From QIJE01 sp048541835 (lineage in GTDB: Bacteria > SZUA-79 > Acidulodesulfobacterales > Acidulodesulfobacteraceae), in NCBI RefSeq assembly GCF_048541835.1, contig NZ_JBLEOY010000001.1:248001-312000 (forward strand): 64,000 nucleotides of DNA, in the 5' to 3' direction. Positions 7,792 to 16,743 of the stretch are shown here, piece by piece; within the stretch, counting starts at the first letter, position 1; each line of letters starts with the position of its first letter. Under the pieces are notes generated by a model. It was not told the DNA's origin, searched no databases, and saw only the letters and a program-made list of their open reading frames with translations. The translations under genes and the position numbers were made by a program.

Positions 7792-9013
7792 AACGGCTCT
7801 CAAAAAGTTTGCTCCCTGAGAGAGGAAAATTTTTTGAAATATCAATTATATTTCTTAACTCATTATCCCTTTCAAGTGATTCCGATACTATATATTTTTG
7901 GCAACCGAGAATGACTGAGTCGTTAATAAAATTTATTTTTTTTCCGTTAAAAGGAAAGATATCGATCAAGTCTATAATATCAGGCTTGATATGACTACCA
8001 AACGTTCCGGAAATGTATACGTCAAAATCGTCATTGTTTGAAATCTTAAATTTTTTCATAAGTATTTCCGATGCAGATTTGATAGCCGACTTTGCAAACT
8101 GAAACTGTCTTATGTCTTCCTGAAAAAACCTTATATTGTTTTTACCGTCAAAATATAAAACAACCTCGTTTTCATTGTGCCCTCTTTCCACAACGGAAAA
8201 ACTTTCCGAATCTATTAGCTCTGGCGGCAAAATTCTACCGTTTTTATCTATAATGCCTCCTTTTAAAAGTTCATATATTAGACTCATTATTCCGCTTCCG
8301 CAGATTCCGATAGGAATAGAATCTTCTATAGTTTTAACTTTAAAAATACTGCCTTTAAGCGTGACTTCCGAGATTGCACCGCTCTTTGCTGTAACTCCAA
8401 ACTTTATATTCCCACCCTCGAAAGTCGGTCCTGCAGGAGCCGAGGTAGTATATATTCTATTTTTATAACCTATAACTATTTCTACGTTGGTCCCGAAGTC
8501 TGCAAAAAAAACCGGTTTATCTCTTTTTAACATATCCAAATAATAGATTGATGCAACGGTATCCCCTCCAACAAAGCCATCTAAAACTGGAAAGATAAAT
8601 AATTTCCTATTTTTCAGATAAAAATCTTTAAAATAATTAGTATTATTATAAAAAGAAACATCAGACTGCGATCTATATGGAGGCTTTGATAGAGAAAGTA
8701 GTGGATAACCGCATAACGCCATCTCCATAACAGTATTGCCTGCTATGATTATCTCCTTTATATCGTCGTAATCAAATCCTATCTCATTTTTATTTTCATC
8801 TATCAAGGCGTTTATCGTTGATATGGCTTTTTGCTGCAGTTTTCTAACGGAATTTTCATCTAAACCATTCTGGATTCGTTTTATCGAATCTAATCCAAAT
8901 TCGGGATATTGAAAATTAAGGACGGTTTTGATAGGATAAGAGTGACCTCTTTCATCAATTATAAACGCTGCCACAGTTGTCGTGCCGAGATCAACCCCTA
9001 TCGAATAATTCAT
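7763..9013 (-). CDS. ASKHA-fold ATPase related to reductive activators of corrinoid proteins (RACo/RamA-like, DUF4445), lacking a ferredoxin domain
   Basis: 416 residues. The protein begins directly with an ASKHA ATPase fold: IGVDLGTTTVAAF (phosphate-1 loop), VIIAGNTVMEMALCGYP-like text, FADFGTNVEIVIG, APAGPTFEGGNIKFG and GICGSGIMSL. These are hallmarks of the C-terminal part of RACo-type proteins, which use ATP to drive reduction of inactive Co(II) corrinoid to Co(I). The usual N-terminal [2Fe-2S] domain (bacterial RACo) or C-terminal [4Fe-4S] domain (archaeal RamA) is missing; only a few scattered cysteines remain. The electron donor would have to be a separate protein. A short MetH without its own activation domain is encoded 9 kb away and is a plausible client. 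The client assignment is inference. Confidence 0.8.
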   Translation of the reverse strand: MNYSIGVDLGTTTVAAFIIDERGHSYPIKTVLNFQYPEFGLDSIKRIQNGLDENSVRKLQQKAISTINALIDENKNEIGFDYDDIKEIIIAGNTVMEMALCGYPLLSLSKPPYRSQSDVSFYNNTNYFKDFYLKNRKLFIFPVLDGFVGGDTVASIYYLDMLKRDKPVFFADFGTNVEIVIGYKNRIYTTSAPAGPTFEGGNIKFGVTAKSGAISEVTLKGSIFKVKTIEDSIPIGICGSGIMSLIYELLKGGIIDKNGRILPPELIDSESFSVVERGHNENEVVLYFDGKNNIRFFQEDIRQFQFAKSAIKSASEILMKKFKISNNDDFDVYISGTFGSHIKPDIIDLIDIFPFNGKKINFINDSVILGCQKYIVSESLERDNELRNIIDISKNFPLSGSKLFESRFIENISFQL

Positions 9014-9043
9014 AAAGTTATAGCTTGTATGATTTACAGTTTA

Positions 9044-10099
9044 TCATAAAAAATTTATATAAATACTATTATCCGTATTTTTATCTAAAATTCTTCCTAT
9101 TTCGTAAAGCGGCTCATTTTCATCGCTAAATAAGTTTTTCAAATCATTCATCTTGACCTCCGGTACAGCAAATATTAATCCGCCGGATGTTTCTGCCCCA
9201 AAAGCGAGCTGTAATAATATTTTATCAAATTCGCCCGTAACTGACACATATTTGCTAAAATATTCTCTATTACGTTTAGTTCCAGCGGGGTTAATGCCTT
9301 TATTTATTAGTTCCATCGTTCCGCTTATAACCGGAAGGGACGGCAAGTTTATTTCACAACATGTGTCACTTGCAATCATCATTTCGCTTAAATGACCCGC
9401 AAGCCCAAATCCCGTAATATCGGTCATAGCATTTGGAAATTTTGAAGAAACGGCCAATTCTGAAGCATACTTATTAAGTTTAGACATAGAAAGTTCAGCC
9501 TCATTCAGAGTATCTTGTTTAAGAAAATCCTTACATATGGCACTTACGACAAATCCCGTCCCTAATTTTTTGGTTAAGTATAAAATATCCCCCGGCTTCG
9601 CACCCTGATTAGAATAAATTTTATTTATATCACAAATACCAGTAACGCTTAATCCATATTTTATTTCTTTATCATCTATCGAATGCCCGCCCAAGAGTGC
9701 AACGCCCGCTTCCGTCATTTTATGCAATCCACCGAGAAGTATCTTGCTAAAAACTTCTTTTTCTATAACATTTATAGGGAAACAAGCAATATTCAATGCC
9801 GTTATAGGTTTTCCTCCCATCGCATAGACATCAGAAAGGGCATTCGCCGCGGCAATTTGTCCAAAAACATAAGGATCATCTACTACCGGAGTAAAAAAAT
9901 CAACGGTTTGAATAAGACAAGTATCATCACTGATTTTATAAACGCCGGCATCATCCTTATATCCGAATCCGACTATAACATTATCACATTTCGGGACTGG
10001 TAATTTACCTATAATCTTTGAAAGGTCCTCCGGACCTATTTTGCATCCTCAGCCATGCGCACTTGTTAAACTGGTAAGCTTATATTTTTTAGACGTCAT
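9044..10099 (-). CDS. selD: Selenide, water dikinase, itself a selenoprotein (Sec17 encoded by TGA)
   Basis: The full protein is 351 residues, starting at ATG 10097-10099 and reading through an in-frame TGA at 10049-10051. A conventional ORF call begins only at 9820 and loses 93 residues. With the TGA read as selenocysteine the N-terminus runs LTSAHG-Sec-GCKIGPEDL, exactly where SelD has its catalytic Cys/Sec. It is followed by KDDAGVYKI (Mg-ATP binding), TVDFFTPVVDDPYVFGQIAA, NALSDVYAMGGKP and GHSIDD. The enzyme makes selenophosphate from selenide and ATP, the selenium donor for Sec-tRNA synthesis. The protein ends at TGA followed directly by TAA. It is probably co-transcribed with the MCE genes upstream; selA lies 4 kb away. 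Confidence 0.95.
10023..10037 (-). promoter_or_regulatory. SECIS-like hairpin for UGA recoding in selD
   Basis: On the minus strand, 11 bases after the TGA codon (10049-10051), AGGTCC pairs with GGACCT around a GGA loop: a six-base-pair stem with a small G-containing loop inside the coding sequence. Bacterial SECIS elements sit immediately 3' of the UGA and present a short stem with a G-bearing apical loop to SelB. Position and shape fit. No SelB or selC gene is present in the window. Confidence 0.75.
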
Positions 10100-10132
10100 A
10101 TAACTATTCTATTTTGGACTTGTATTTTTAGA

Positions 10133-11710
10133 TTAAGGAATCTTACTGCCGACAATAAGATATTTAAGATCCTTATCGGTAAATTTAATGCCCCCGCCGA
10201 TATAAAGAGACCTGTCGCTATTATTAAAAATATCATCGTATCCAGCATCTAAAAATAAATGTCGATAAAATGAATAAGATATACCCGCATTAACATACTC
10301 GTTAATACCGTTATTGTCCGCATTTAATCCAAATGCTCTCACATAAAGCTTGAGGTCCTTTCTCATATCCGGAACATAGTAATCTATTCCTGCCCCACCG
10401 GTAGAATATAATAAACCGGCAAGAAAAGTAAAATTATAAAAGTTTTTAGCTATTAAAGCATTAAATTTAACGTTGCTGGAATAAGTATATCGTGTCGTAT
10501 CAGTGGTTACGCTCGATGGATAAAATTGCCCGGAGGGGGGGCTATTGGTTATTTGTGTGGTTGTTTGAGTCTCACCGTAAGTGTTACCGTAACCCATCGG
10601 TACCGATGCTACCCCTAACTCGTAATAGTGTCCCGGAGACGGCTGCAATTTAACGTTTATCTGAGAGATAGACTCCTTACTCTTGATAATATACCGCGAA
10701 TCCATATTGACTTTAATTTGAAATTGGCTATAACCGCCCATTAATTTATTAATACCTTTCAAAGAACCGTTTAAGTTATCATACACAGAGCTTCTATTTA
10801 TAAGTTTCCCTATGGTACCCTGACCGTTATTTACCTTGGAAGAAATATCGTATAACTGATTTAAGGTAAGCCTTAATTTTTTAGTACCGGCATTAATATT
10901 ATTCAAACTGCTGTTTATATTATTTTTATTTTTAGCTACTATGTAATTCAAATTTTCCGAAAGACCTTTTATATTCTTAGTAATATCCGGAATCTCTTTT
11001 TTTAGATTATGAGATATCAAGTTAAAATTATGTATGGTTCTTGTTATAGCAGCATTGTTCCGTATTGTTAATCTGTTAATATGTTTTGAAATAGAAGCAA
11101 AATTAGACATAATAATATTAACATTTCGCTGATTCAGGTAAACAAGCCTATTCAAATTCCTTGAAAGTATAGCGATATTATAAAGTATAGTTTTTATATT
11201 CTTCTCCCCAGCCTTTGTTCCTATAGAATTTTTTAGCGACATAGTGACCTTCTCTAAATTATTTGCCGTTTTGGCAAATTTCATTATAAGTGTAGATATG
11301 TTCTGTGGGGTCATTTCGCTTCTAATAACTTCACTATCTAAATGTTTCTGCGGATGATACCCTATTTTACTGCTTGCGGGTGAAATAGAAATATAGCTCT
11401 CCCCCAGTAAATTCATTGACTTGATAGATGCAACGTATACGGGATAAACCTTATATTTAGAAAGTATCGTCATGTAGACCCTTGCCAAATTGTTTTCTAA
11501 CTTGATATTTCTAACACTTCCGATTTTTATCCCCGCCATAGTAACAGAAGTTCCCTTGCCTATTCCATCTGCCGATTTAAAATAAGCTGAAATAGTATAC
11601 GTCTCTGGCTTAAATATACGAATTTTTCCCACTTTAACAGAAAAATAAGCAAGTATAAGTAAAACAACTACCGTGAAAATACCTACTTTGGTTTCTTTAT
11701 TGATATTCAT
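10133..11710 (-). CDS. MCE-family (MlaD-like) lipid-binding protein
   Basis: 525 residues. One N-terminal transmembrane helix (~9-26) is followed by the MCE domain, from YTISAYFKSADGIGKGTSV through VTMAGIKIGSV to LLGESYISISP. A long helical or coiled stretch rich in Asn and Leu (~130-310) follows. The C-terminal ~190 residues are beta-rich and end with RSLYIGGGIKFTDKDLKYL, an ending common in MCE proteins of deltaproteobacteria. The protein probably forms a ring or needle in the periplasm that carries lipids between inner and outer membranes, fed by the ABC ATPase and permease encoded directly upstream. Its start overlaps the ATPase stop by four bases. It is much longer than E. coli MlaD (~183 residues). 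Confidence 0.9.
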   Translation of the reverse strand: MNINKETKVGIFTVVVLLILAYFSVKVGKIRIFKPETYTISAYFKSADGIGKGTSVTMAGIKIGSVRNIKLENNLARVYMTILSKYKVYPVYVASIKSMNLLGESYISISPASSKIGYHPQKHLDSEVIRSEMTPQNISTLIMKFAKTANNLEKVTMSLKNSIGTKAGEKNIKTILYNIAILSRNLNRLVYLNQRNVNIIMSNFASISKHINRLTIRNNAAITRTIHNFNLISHNLKKEIPDITKNIKGLSENLNYIVAKNKNNINSSLNNINAGTKKLRLTLNQLYDISSKVNNGQGTIGKLINRSSVYDNLNGSLKGINKLMGGYSQFQIKVNMDSRYIIKSKESISQINVKLQPSPGHYYELGVASVPMGYGNTYGETQTTTQITNSPPSGQFYPSSVTTDTTRYTYSSNVKFNALIAKNFYNFTFLAGLLYSTGGAGIDYYVPDMRKDLKLYVRAFGLNADNNGINEYVNAGISYSFYRHLFLDAGYDDIFNNSDRSLYIGGGIKFTDKDLKYLIVGSKIP

Positions 11711-12450
11711 AGTATAATAGGACCATTCATGCTACCGGATAAAAACTGGCTTACTATAGGATTCTTTGAATCCTTGAACTCTTCTGGCGTTCCGACCTCT
11801 ATAATTTTTCCATTATAAAGCATCGCTATCTCATCGCCGGTTTTATAAGCCCCTTTTATATCATGACTTATTATTATTCCGGTAAATTTAAATTTGTTAT
11901 GCATTGATACAACTAAACTATTTATAACATCAGACATAATCGGATCAAGCCCGGTAGTAGGCTCATCAAAAAGCATTATCTCCGGATTAAGTATTAGTGC
12001 CCTTGCAACGGCCACTCTCTTCCTCATTCCTCCGGAGATTTCAGAGGGCATTTTCGACTCATGTCCGTTTAAACCCACATCGTTAAGAATAGAATACACT
12101 TTATGGAGTATATCTTCCTCCGAAAGATTAAGGTGCTGCCTCAGAGGAAACGCTACATTTTCAAACACGCTAAGGGAATCAAAAAGTGCCCCATCCTGGA
12201 AAACCATTCCGAACTTTTTTCTTATTTCGTTAAGTTCCTTTTTTTTTAGAGTATTCATATCTATGCCATCTATTAAAACTCTTCCAGAATCAGGCTTTAT
12301 TAAACCTATTATATGCTTAAGCATAACGCTCTTCCCGCCACCGCTTCTACCTATGATGACGGTTATTCTTTTTTCTTTGAATCTCATATTAAGATTATCA
12401 AGCACCTTTTTGCCATTAAAAGATTTTGATAATTGATACAATGTAATCAT
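11707..12450 (-). CDS. mlaF: ABC transporter ATP-binding protein of the MCE/Mla lipid transport system
   Basis: 247 residues. Walker A is GRSGGGKSVMLKH, the Q-loop is VFQDGALFDSL, the signature is ISGGMRKRVAVARAL, Walker B is IMLFDEPTTGLDP and the switch His is in IISHD. Both GRSGGGKS and the GALFDSLSVFENV segment are typical of MlaF/Ttg2A rather than other ABC ATPases. It powers lipid movement through the MlaE-like permease and lies between permease and MCE genes in one operon (16-base gap upstream, 4-base overlap downstream). Confidence 0.93.
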   Translation of the reverse strand: MITLYQLSKSFNGKKVLDNLNMRFKEKRITVIIGRSGGGKSVMLKHIIGLIKPDSGRVLIDGIDMNTLKKKELNEIRKKFGMVFQDGALFDSLSVFENVAFPLRQHLNLSEEDILHKVYSILNDVGLNGHESKMPSEISGGMRKRVAVARALILNPEIMLFDEPTTGLDPIMSDVINSLVVSMHNKFKFTGIIISHDIKGAYKTGDEIAMLYNGKIIEVGTPEEFKDSKNPIVSQFLSGSMNGPIIL

Positions 12451-12465
12451 TGATAAAAATAATAA

Positions 12466-13245
12466 TTAAAAGAGAATAGAAGTAAATAAATAATCTGCCA
12501 AAAGAATACAAATAGAACTCAACACTACAGCCTGAGTAGTAAATTTACCGATACCTTTGGCGCCGCCTGTTGTCTCGAACCCTTTAAACGTACTAATAGT
12601 AGCAAGTATAGCTCCAAAAAAAACAGATTTCAAAAGACCGCCGTATATATCGCTGAGATTAATATATTGATATATTTTTTCTATATAGGTAACATGATTA
12701 AGTCCGAGAAAATAAGCATAAACGACATAGCCTCCGATTATGCCAATTAAAGAACATAAAACAGCCATTATCGGAAGCATTATTATTGCGGCAAGAATAC
12801 GCGGAACAGCAAGATAATAATATGGGTCTACCGCCATAACTTCAAGGGCATCTATCTGCTCGGTAACTTTCATCGTGCCTATCTCAGAAGCCATGGAAGA
12901 ACCACATCTTGCGGTAATCATGAGGGCCGTTAAAACGGGACCAAGCTCCCTCGTCATAGCTAATGTGACTGTAGGACCTATCATGTAGGTAACACCTACA
13001 ATTTTAGCCGCATAATACGCCTGAAGCGATAAAACCATGCCGGTAAAAAAACCCGTCAACCCGACTACGTAAAACGAATCCATACCGATAAAAATCATTT
13101 GTTCTATTAAGTTATTGAAATTTATGCGATATCGAGGTATGGAAAGAAGAGATTCCCCCATATAAATCACAATAGAACCTAAACCATTGATTGTTTTCAG
13201 TATAAATTTTCCGATACTTTCAAAAGGGTTAAGTATTGCGTCCAT
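12466..13245 (-). CDS. mlaE: MlaE-family inner-membrane permease of the MCE lipid transport system
   Basis: 259 residues with five or so hydrophobic segments. Family hallmarks are FFTGMVLSLQAYYAAKIVG, TRELGPVLTALMITARCGSSMASEIGTMKVTEQIDALEVM and a VDPYYYLAVPRILA segment. It forms the transmembrane part of the Mla-type transporter, working with the downstream ATPase and MCE protein. No MlaB (STAS) or MlaC gene is adjacent, which is common in deltaproteobacterial three-gene versions. This is the first gene of the apparent operon, which may continue into selD. Confidence 0.93.
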   Translation of the reverse strand: MDAILNPFESIGKFILKTINGLGSIVIYMGESLLSIPRYRINFNNLIEQMIFIGMDSFYVVGLTGFFTGMVLSLQAYYAAKIVGVTYMIGPTVTLAMTRELGPVLTALMITARCGSSMASEIGTMKVTEQIDALEVMAVDPYYYLAVPRILAAIIMLPIMAVLCSLIGIIGGYVVYAYFLGLNHVTYIEKIYQYINLSDIYGGLLKSVFFGAILATISTFKGFETTGGAKGIGKFTTQAVVLSSICILLADYLFTSILF

Positions 13246-13303
13246 TTTAATTTATCACTACCGGTAAATTTGCCTATAATCTAATAAATATTTATATTAT
13301 TCT

Positions 13304-13900
13304 CTACTTATCTAATTCCACATGCCAGTATGCATTATCTACTATGCTCAAGAAGGGCATCCACTCTTTATACATGATATTAGTAAGCGATATATGATAA
13401 TACGGAGACCACCCTGGTTTTCTGGGCTTTCTTATAAGCTTCATTCCCGCCGCCTCCGGTGTTCTGCCACCCTTATCGCGATTACACGGGATACAACTGC
13501 ATACCACGTTTTCCCAAGACGAAACGCCGCCGCGCATCCTCGGAATAACATGATCTAAATTTAAATCATTTTTTTTAAATTCCTTACCGCAATATTGGCA
13601 TTTATTTTTATCTCTTAAAAATATGTTGGCTCTTGAAAATTTAACATATCTTCTCGGTAGCTTATCGTAATTAGTAAGAATTATCACACTTGGCACCCTT
13701 ATTATCCTATTCACGAGTCCAATTGAATTACATCCATCAATAACGGAAAGACCTGCCCATGAATCAAAACTAAATGTTCTATAATTTTCATCCACGGCTT
13801 TGGCGATACCCTGATAAAAAAGAATAAATGCTCTTTTCAGGGAGGTTACGTGTACAGGTAAAAAGGATTTATTTAAAACAAGAACACTTGAAGATATCAT
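13304..13900 (-). CDS. HNH endonuclease family protein
   Basis: 198 residues. An N-terminal region (VLVLNKSFLPVHVTSLKRAF) is shared by a widespread family of stand-alone HNH proteins. The HNH core follows, with a zinc-binding CQYCG, then LDHVIPRMRGG, WENVVCSCIPCN and KGGRTPEAAGM. The HNH residues are the His of LDH, the Asn of WEN and the Asn of PCN-x-D-K. Its biological role is not established; such genes occur widely in cyanobacteria and deltaproteobacteria and are not linked to a restriction system here. There is no methyltransferase nearby. It is isolated between mlaE and selA on the same strand. Confidence 0.85.
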   Translation of the reverse strand: MISSSVLVLNKSFLPVHVTSLKRAFILFYQGIAKAVDENYRTFSFDSWAGLSVIDGCNSIGLVNRIIRVPSVIILTNYDKLPRRYVKFSRANIFLRDKNKCQYCGKEFKKNDLNLDHVIPRMRGGVSSWENVVCSCIPCNRDKGGRTPEAAGMKLIRKPRKPGWSPYYHISLTNIMYKEWMPFLSIVDNAYWHVELDK

Positions 13901-13997
13901 AATTATTTACGACAATAAAATAATGATATAAAGCTAAATCCATTTAAATATTAATATTATTATACCAGCAAATGAAAAAATATAAAACTAAAAGTTC

Positions 13998-15437
13998 CTA
14001 TATATCAATTATCGACAATCCATACAAAATATCTTTAAAATCTATATCTAATACGGTTCTCATGTCAAGCAAGAATTCTGCGTTTTTTATTTTTCCGATA
14101 ATCGGAATATTCAAACCGCGGAAAATTTTGCTAAGATTATCAGCGCTCATCGTTTTATGCGTGATACTTAAAGCATAGGTCTTAAGCCCGTAATCCGGTA
14201 GAGCACCTCCGCCTACAATACTCAGATCCTCTAATATCTTAAAATTATATAAATTTTTATTTTTCCATTCAAATTTTTTAAGTTTATTTAAAAATTTCTT
14301 TGCCTTTTTCTTAATATCCTGTTCGGACTGAGCGATAAGGGAAAGCGTAGGTATCTTTTTGACCGCATTTTCCATATCTAAATACTCGAAGAGAGTCGCT
14401 TCTAATGAAGCTATGGTCATCTTATCTATCCTAAAAGCCCTATTTAAAGGGTTTGTCGCAAGCATGTCAATATATTTCTTCTTCCCGGCTATTATTCCGG
14501 CTTGGGGTCCGCCCAGCAATTTATCTCCGCTAAAAGTAACAACATCCATTCCTGCGTTTACAACCTCCTGAGCAGTGGGTTCGCAAGGAAGACCAAAGCG
14601 ACTTAAATTTATAAAACTGCCGGAACCTAGATCCTCCATAACTGGTATCCTATATTTTTTTCCGATAGAAACAATATCCTTACTCGATAATTCATGTACA
14701 AAACCGATCATTCTAAAATTGCTTTGATGCACTTTCAGTAACAAAGCGGTATTTTCATTTATATTAGATTCATAATCTTCCGGCCTGGTCTTGTTAGTTG
14801 CTCCTACTTCGACTAAAACAGCTCCGGATGCTCTCATTATATCCGGTATCCTAAAAGAACCTCCTATTTCTACAAGTTCTCCTCTTGAAACTATGACCTC
14901 TTTCTTTCGCCCGGAACAGAATGACGATAATGCCATAAATACGGCAGCCGCATTATTATTTACGACTATAGCTTTCTCACATTTTATGATTTTTTTCAAA
15001 AGATACTCTATATGGGAATACCTTTTCCCTCTTTCGCCTTCGGCCAAATTAAATTCTAAGTTAGAATACGACGATGAAATTTTACTGATGTTATCAACCG
15101 CGCCCTTAGACAGTATTGAACGACCTAAATTTGTATGGACAACAACGCCGGTTCCGTTAATGACTCTTTTAAGACTGAAAGAAAAATCACTTAGATCTTC
15201 TTTAAGTTTTGCCGTAAAAAATTCGACGGTAATATAATAATCGTACGGTATCCCGGATTCATCATTCGAATCGATAGTGTTAAGAATTTCATTTTTTTTT
15301 AGTTTAATTAAGTCGCCTAACCTTTCTTTTATAAACTCATACGAAAACGATTCCGTAAGTCGAACGACCTCAGGATTTTTAAGTATAGTCTGCATACTTG
15401 GAAACTGCCTGAGTATATTATTTTTATTATTTCGCAT
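13998..15437 (-). CDS. selA: L-seryl-tRNA(Sec) selenium transferase
   Basis: 479 residues, normal for bacterial SelA. The PLP-binding lysine is K306 in VVTFSGDKLLGGPQAG. Other hallmarks are INGTGVVVHTNLGRS, ERGKRYSH and VHQSNFRMIGF. The enzyme converts Ser-tRNA(Sec) to Sec-tRNA(Sec) using selenophosphate from SelD, so this gene and the Sec-containing selD at 9.0-10.1 kb are parts of the same pathway. selB and selC are not in the window. The start chosen has no strong ribosome binding site. It lies between the HNH gene and recO, all on the minus strand. Confidence 0.96.
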   Translation of the reverse strand: MRNNKNNILRQFPSMQTILKNPEVVRLTESFSYEFIKERLGDLIKLKKNEILNTIDSNDESGIPYDYYITVEFFTAKLKEDLSDFSFSLKRVINGTGVVVHTNLGRSILSKGAVDNISKISSSYSNLEFNLAEGERGKRYSHIEYLLKKIIKCEKAIVVNNNAAAVFMALSSFCSGRKKEVIVSRGELVEIGGSFRIPDIMRASGAVLVEVGATNKTRPEDYESNINENTALLLKVHQSNFRMIGFVHELSSKDIVSIGKKYRIPVMEDLGSGSFINLSRFGLPCEPTAQEVVNAGMDVVTFSGDKLLGGPQAGIIAGKKKYIDMLATNPLNRAFRIDKMTIASLEATLFEYLDMENAVKKIPTLSLIAQSEQDIKKKAKKFLNKLKKFEWKNKNLYNFKILEDLSIVGGGALPDYGLKTYALSITHKTMSADNLSKIFRGLNIPIIGKIKNAEFLLDMRTVLDIDFKDILYGLSIIDI

Positions 15438-15460
15438 CTTTAAATTATTTATTTAATTAA

Positions 15461-16276
15461 TCAAATTGTCTCAAAAGATCTTAATCTTTTACCAGTATGA
15501 AAAGACAAAAAATCCCTTAAAAATATCGAACACTCTACTAAAATTTCCTCTTTTACCGCCAACTTATTTATTATTGATAAGTTTGACTCAGCCATTAAAT
15601 TCGATAAATTTACAAAATTAACCGGTAACTTTTTAACTTCCAAGTATTTAAATTCATTACTTTTATCTTTAATACACGAATTGCAGACAACTCCGCCTTT
15701 ATTTAAACTAAAACCGAAACTATTGCTAAGATTTTTTTCCGAACAAATAATGCAGTTATAAAAATTTGGAAATATGCCCATATATCGCAACAGGTTTGAA
15801 AGAAAAAAAATGTCGTATTTAATTAGTATGGCATTTATGGAAATATGCCCATATCCTGTAAATTTACCTTCATTATTTATATCTTCGATATTTAAATTAT
15901 TAAGGCTCTTAAAAATATTCTTTATCAAATAAAAAATATTTTTATTATCATCTCTTTCCTGACATAAAATCCTTGGAATTTCAATAAGTTTAGTTAAAAA
16001 TAAATAGATATTTATATTTTTTCTCAAATTCTTATAGTCTTCCACTAAGTCTACTTCATACAAAATATCCAAAGTCATTCCCGGCTTTTCATAAAATTTT
16101 ATCTTGGTTAGCATTGCGGGTTCTAACTTACCAAGAAACCTTTTTCTGCTCTTTCTCGCATTATTGGCAAAACAGGTGATCTTTCCATAATCCTCGGTAA
16201 TATAACTTAAAAGCATATCCGCTTCGTTTATTTTTTTTGCATATACGACAAACGCATTTGAAGAAAGCAATTTCAT
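15461..16276 (-). CDS. recO: DNA repair protein RecO
   Basis: 271 residues. The N-terminal OB-fold begins with a segment typical of RecO: SSNAFVVYAKKINEADMLL, then YGKITCFANNARKSRKRFLG. A zinc-binding set follows in the C-terminal domain, CIICSE and later VCNSCIKD. RecO loads RecA onto SSB-coated single-stranded DNA together with RecR and anneals complementary strands. It is 23 bases upstream of selA on the same strand and probably co-transcribed with the small transporter upstream. Confidence 0.88.
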   Translation of the reverse strand: MKLLSSNAFVVYAKKINEADMLLSYITEDYGKITCFANNARKSRKRFLGKLEPAMLTKIKFYEKPGMTLDILYEVDLVEDYKNLRKNINIYLFLTKLIEIPRILCQERDDNKNIFYLIKNIFKSLNNLNIEDINNEGKFTGYGHISINAILIKYDIFFLSNLLRYMGIFPNFYNCIICSEKNLSNSFGFSLNKGGVVCNSCIKDKSNEFKYLEVKKLPVNFVNLSNLMAESNLSIINKLAVKEEILVECSIFLRDFLSFHTGKRLRSFETI

Positions 16277-16291
16277 AAAAGAATAAAACCT

Positions 16292-16678
16292 TTATTTACC
16301 TGAGTTAAATATTATAAAGATTCCTATTATTATAACAAAAACACCGACCCATCTCTTTAAGTTTACCTTCTCGTTCAAAAATATTTTAGATAAAAGAACT
16401 ACTATGATGTAACCGCTCGATAACATCGGATAGGCAATCGAAAGCGGAAGCATAGATAAAGCAAACAGATAAAAAATGGTTGCAAAAAGAAGCATTACGA
16501 GTGCACTAAATATAAAAGGATTAAAAAATACAAAAATAGACTTAACGCCTATTTTTAAATGTTCCTTTTTTATTCGGCCGGAACCAACTTTTTGTAAAAT
16601 TTGACCTATCGAGTTAAATATGACGGCTAAACCCATAAATACGTAAGAAATCATATCCATGATAATATCCCTATGCAA
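16292..16678 (-). CDS. Small EamA/DMT-superfamily membrane protein (four transmembrane segments)
   Basis: 128 residues with four predicted membrane helices (roughly 10-27, 47-72, 74-95 and 103-125). The pattern LPLSIAYPMLSSGYIIVVLLSKIFLNEKVNLKRWVGVFVI is that of half-size drug/metabolite transporters, where 'A-Y-x-x-x-x-G' and 'E-x-x-x-x-x-x-W-x-G' recur. It would work as a dimer. ArnE/ArnF-like flippases and SMR exporters are both possible; substrate unknown. Two nearby ATG codons (residues 7 and 9) could also be the start. It is 15 bases upstream of recO. Confidence 0.75.
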   Translation of the reverse strand: MHRDIIMDMISYVFMGLAVIFNSIGQILQKVGSGRIKKEHLKIGVKSIFVFFNPFIFSALVMLLFATIFYLFALSMLPLSIAYPMLSSGYIIVVLLSKIFLNEKVNLKRWVGVFVIIIGIFIIFNSGK

Positions 16679-16743
16679 TACGACAATACTAAATAAATTA
16701 TATTCAGTCTGTTAAATATGTAATATGTAGTCGTATTTTTATA

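Noticed and set aside
9044..9820. selD as a 258-residue protein starting at MGGKPITALN
   Set aside because: It would lack the catalytic loop and ATP-binding N-terminus; upstream in-frame sequence is clearly SelD with one TGA at the Sec position.
10303..11330. Repeated Asn/Ile-rich text in the MCE protein as a DNA repeat array
   Set aside because: It is a low-complexity helical region of the coding sequence; no exact DNA repeat unit was found.
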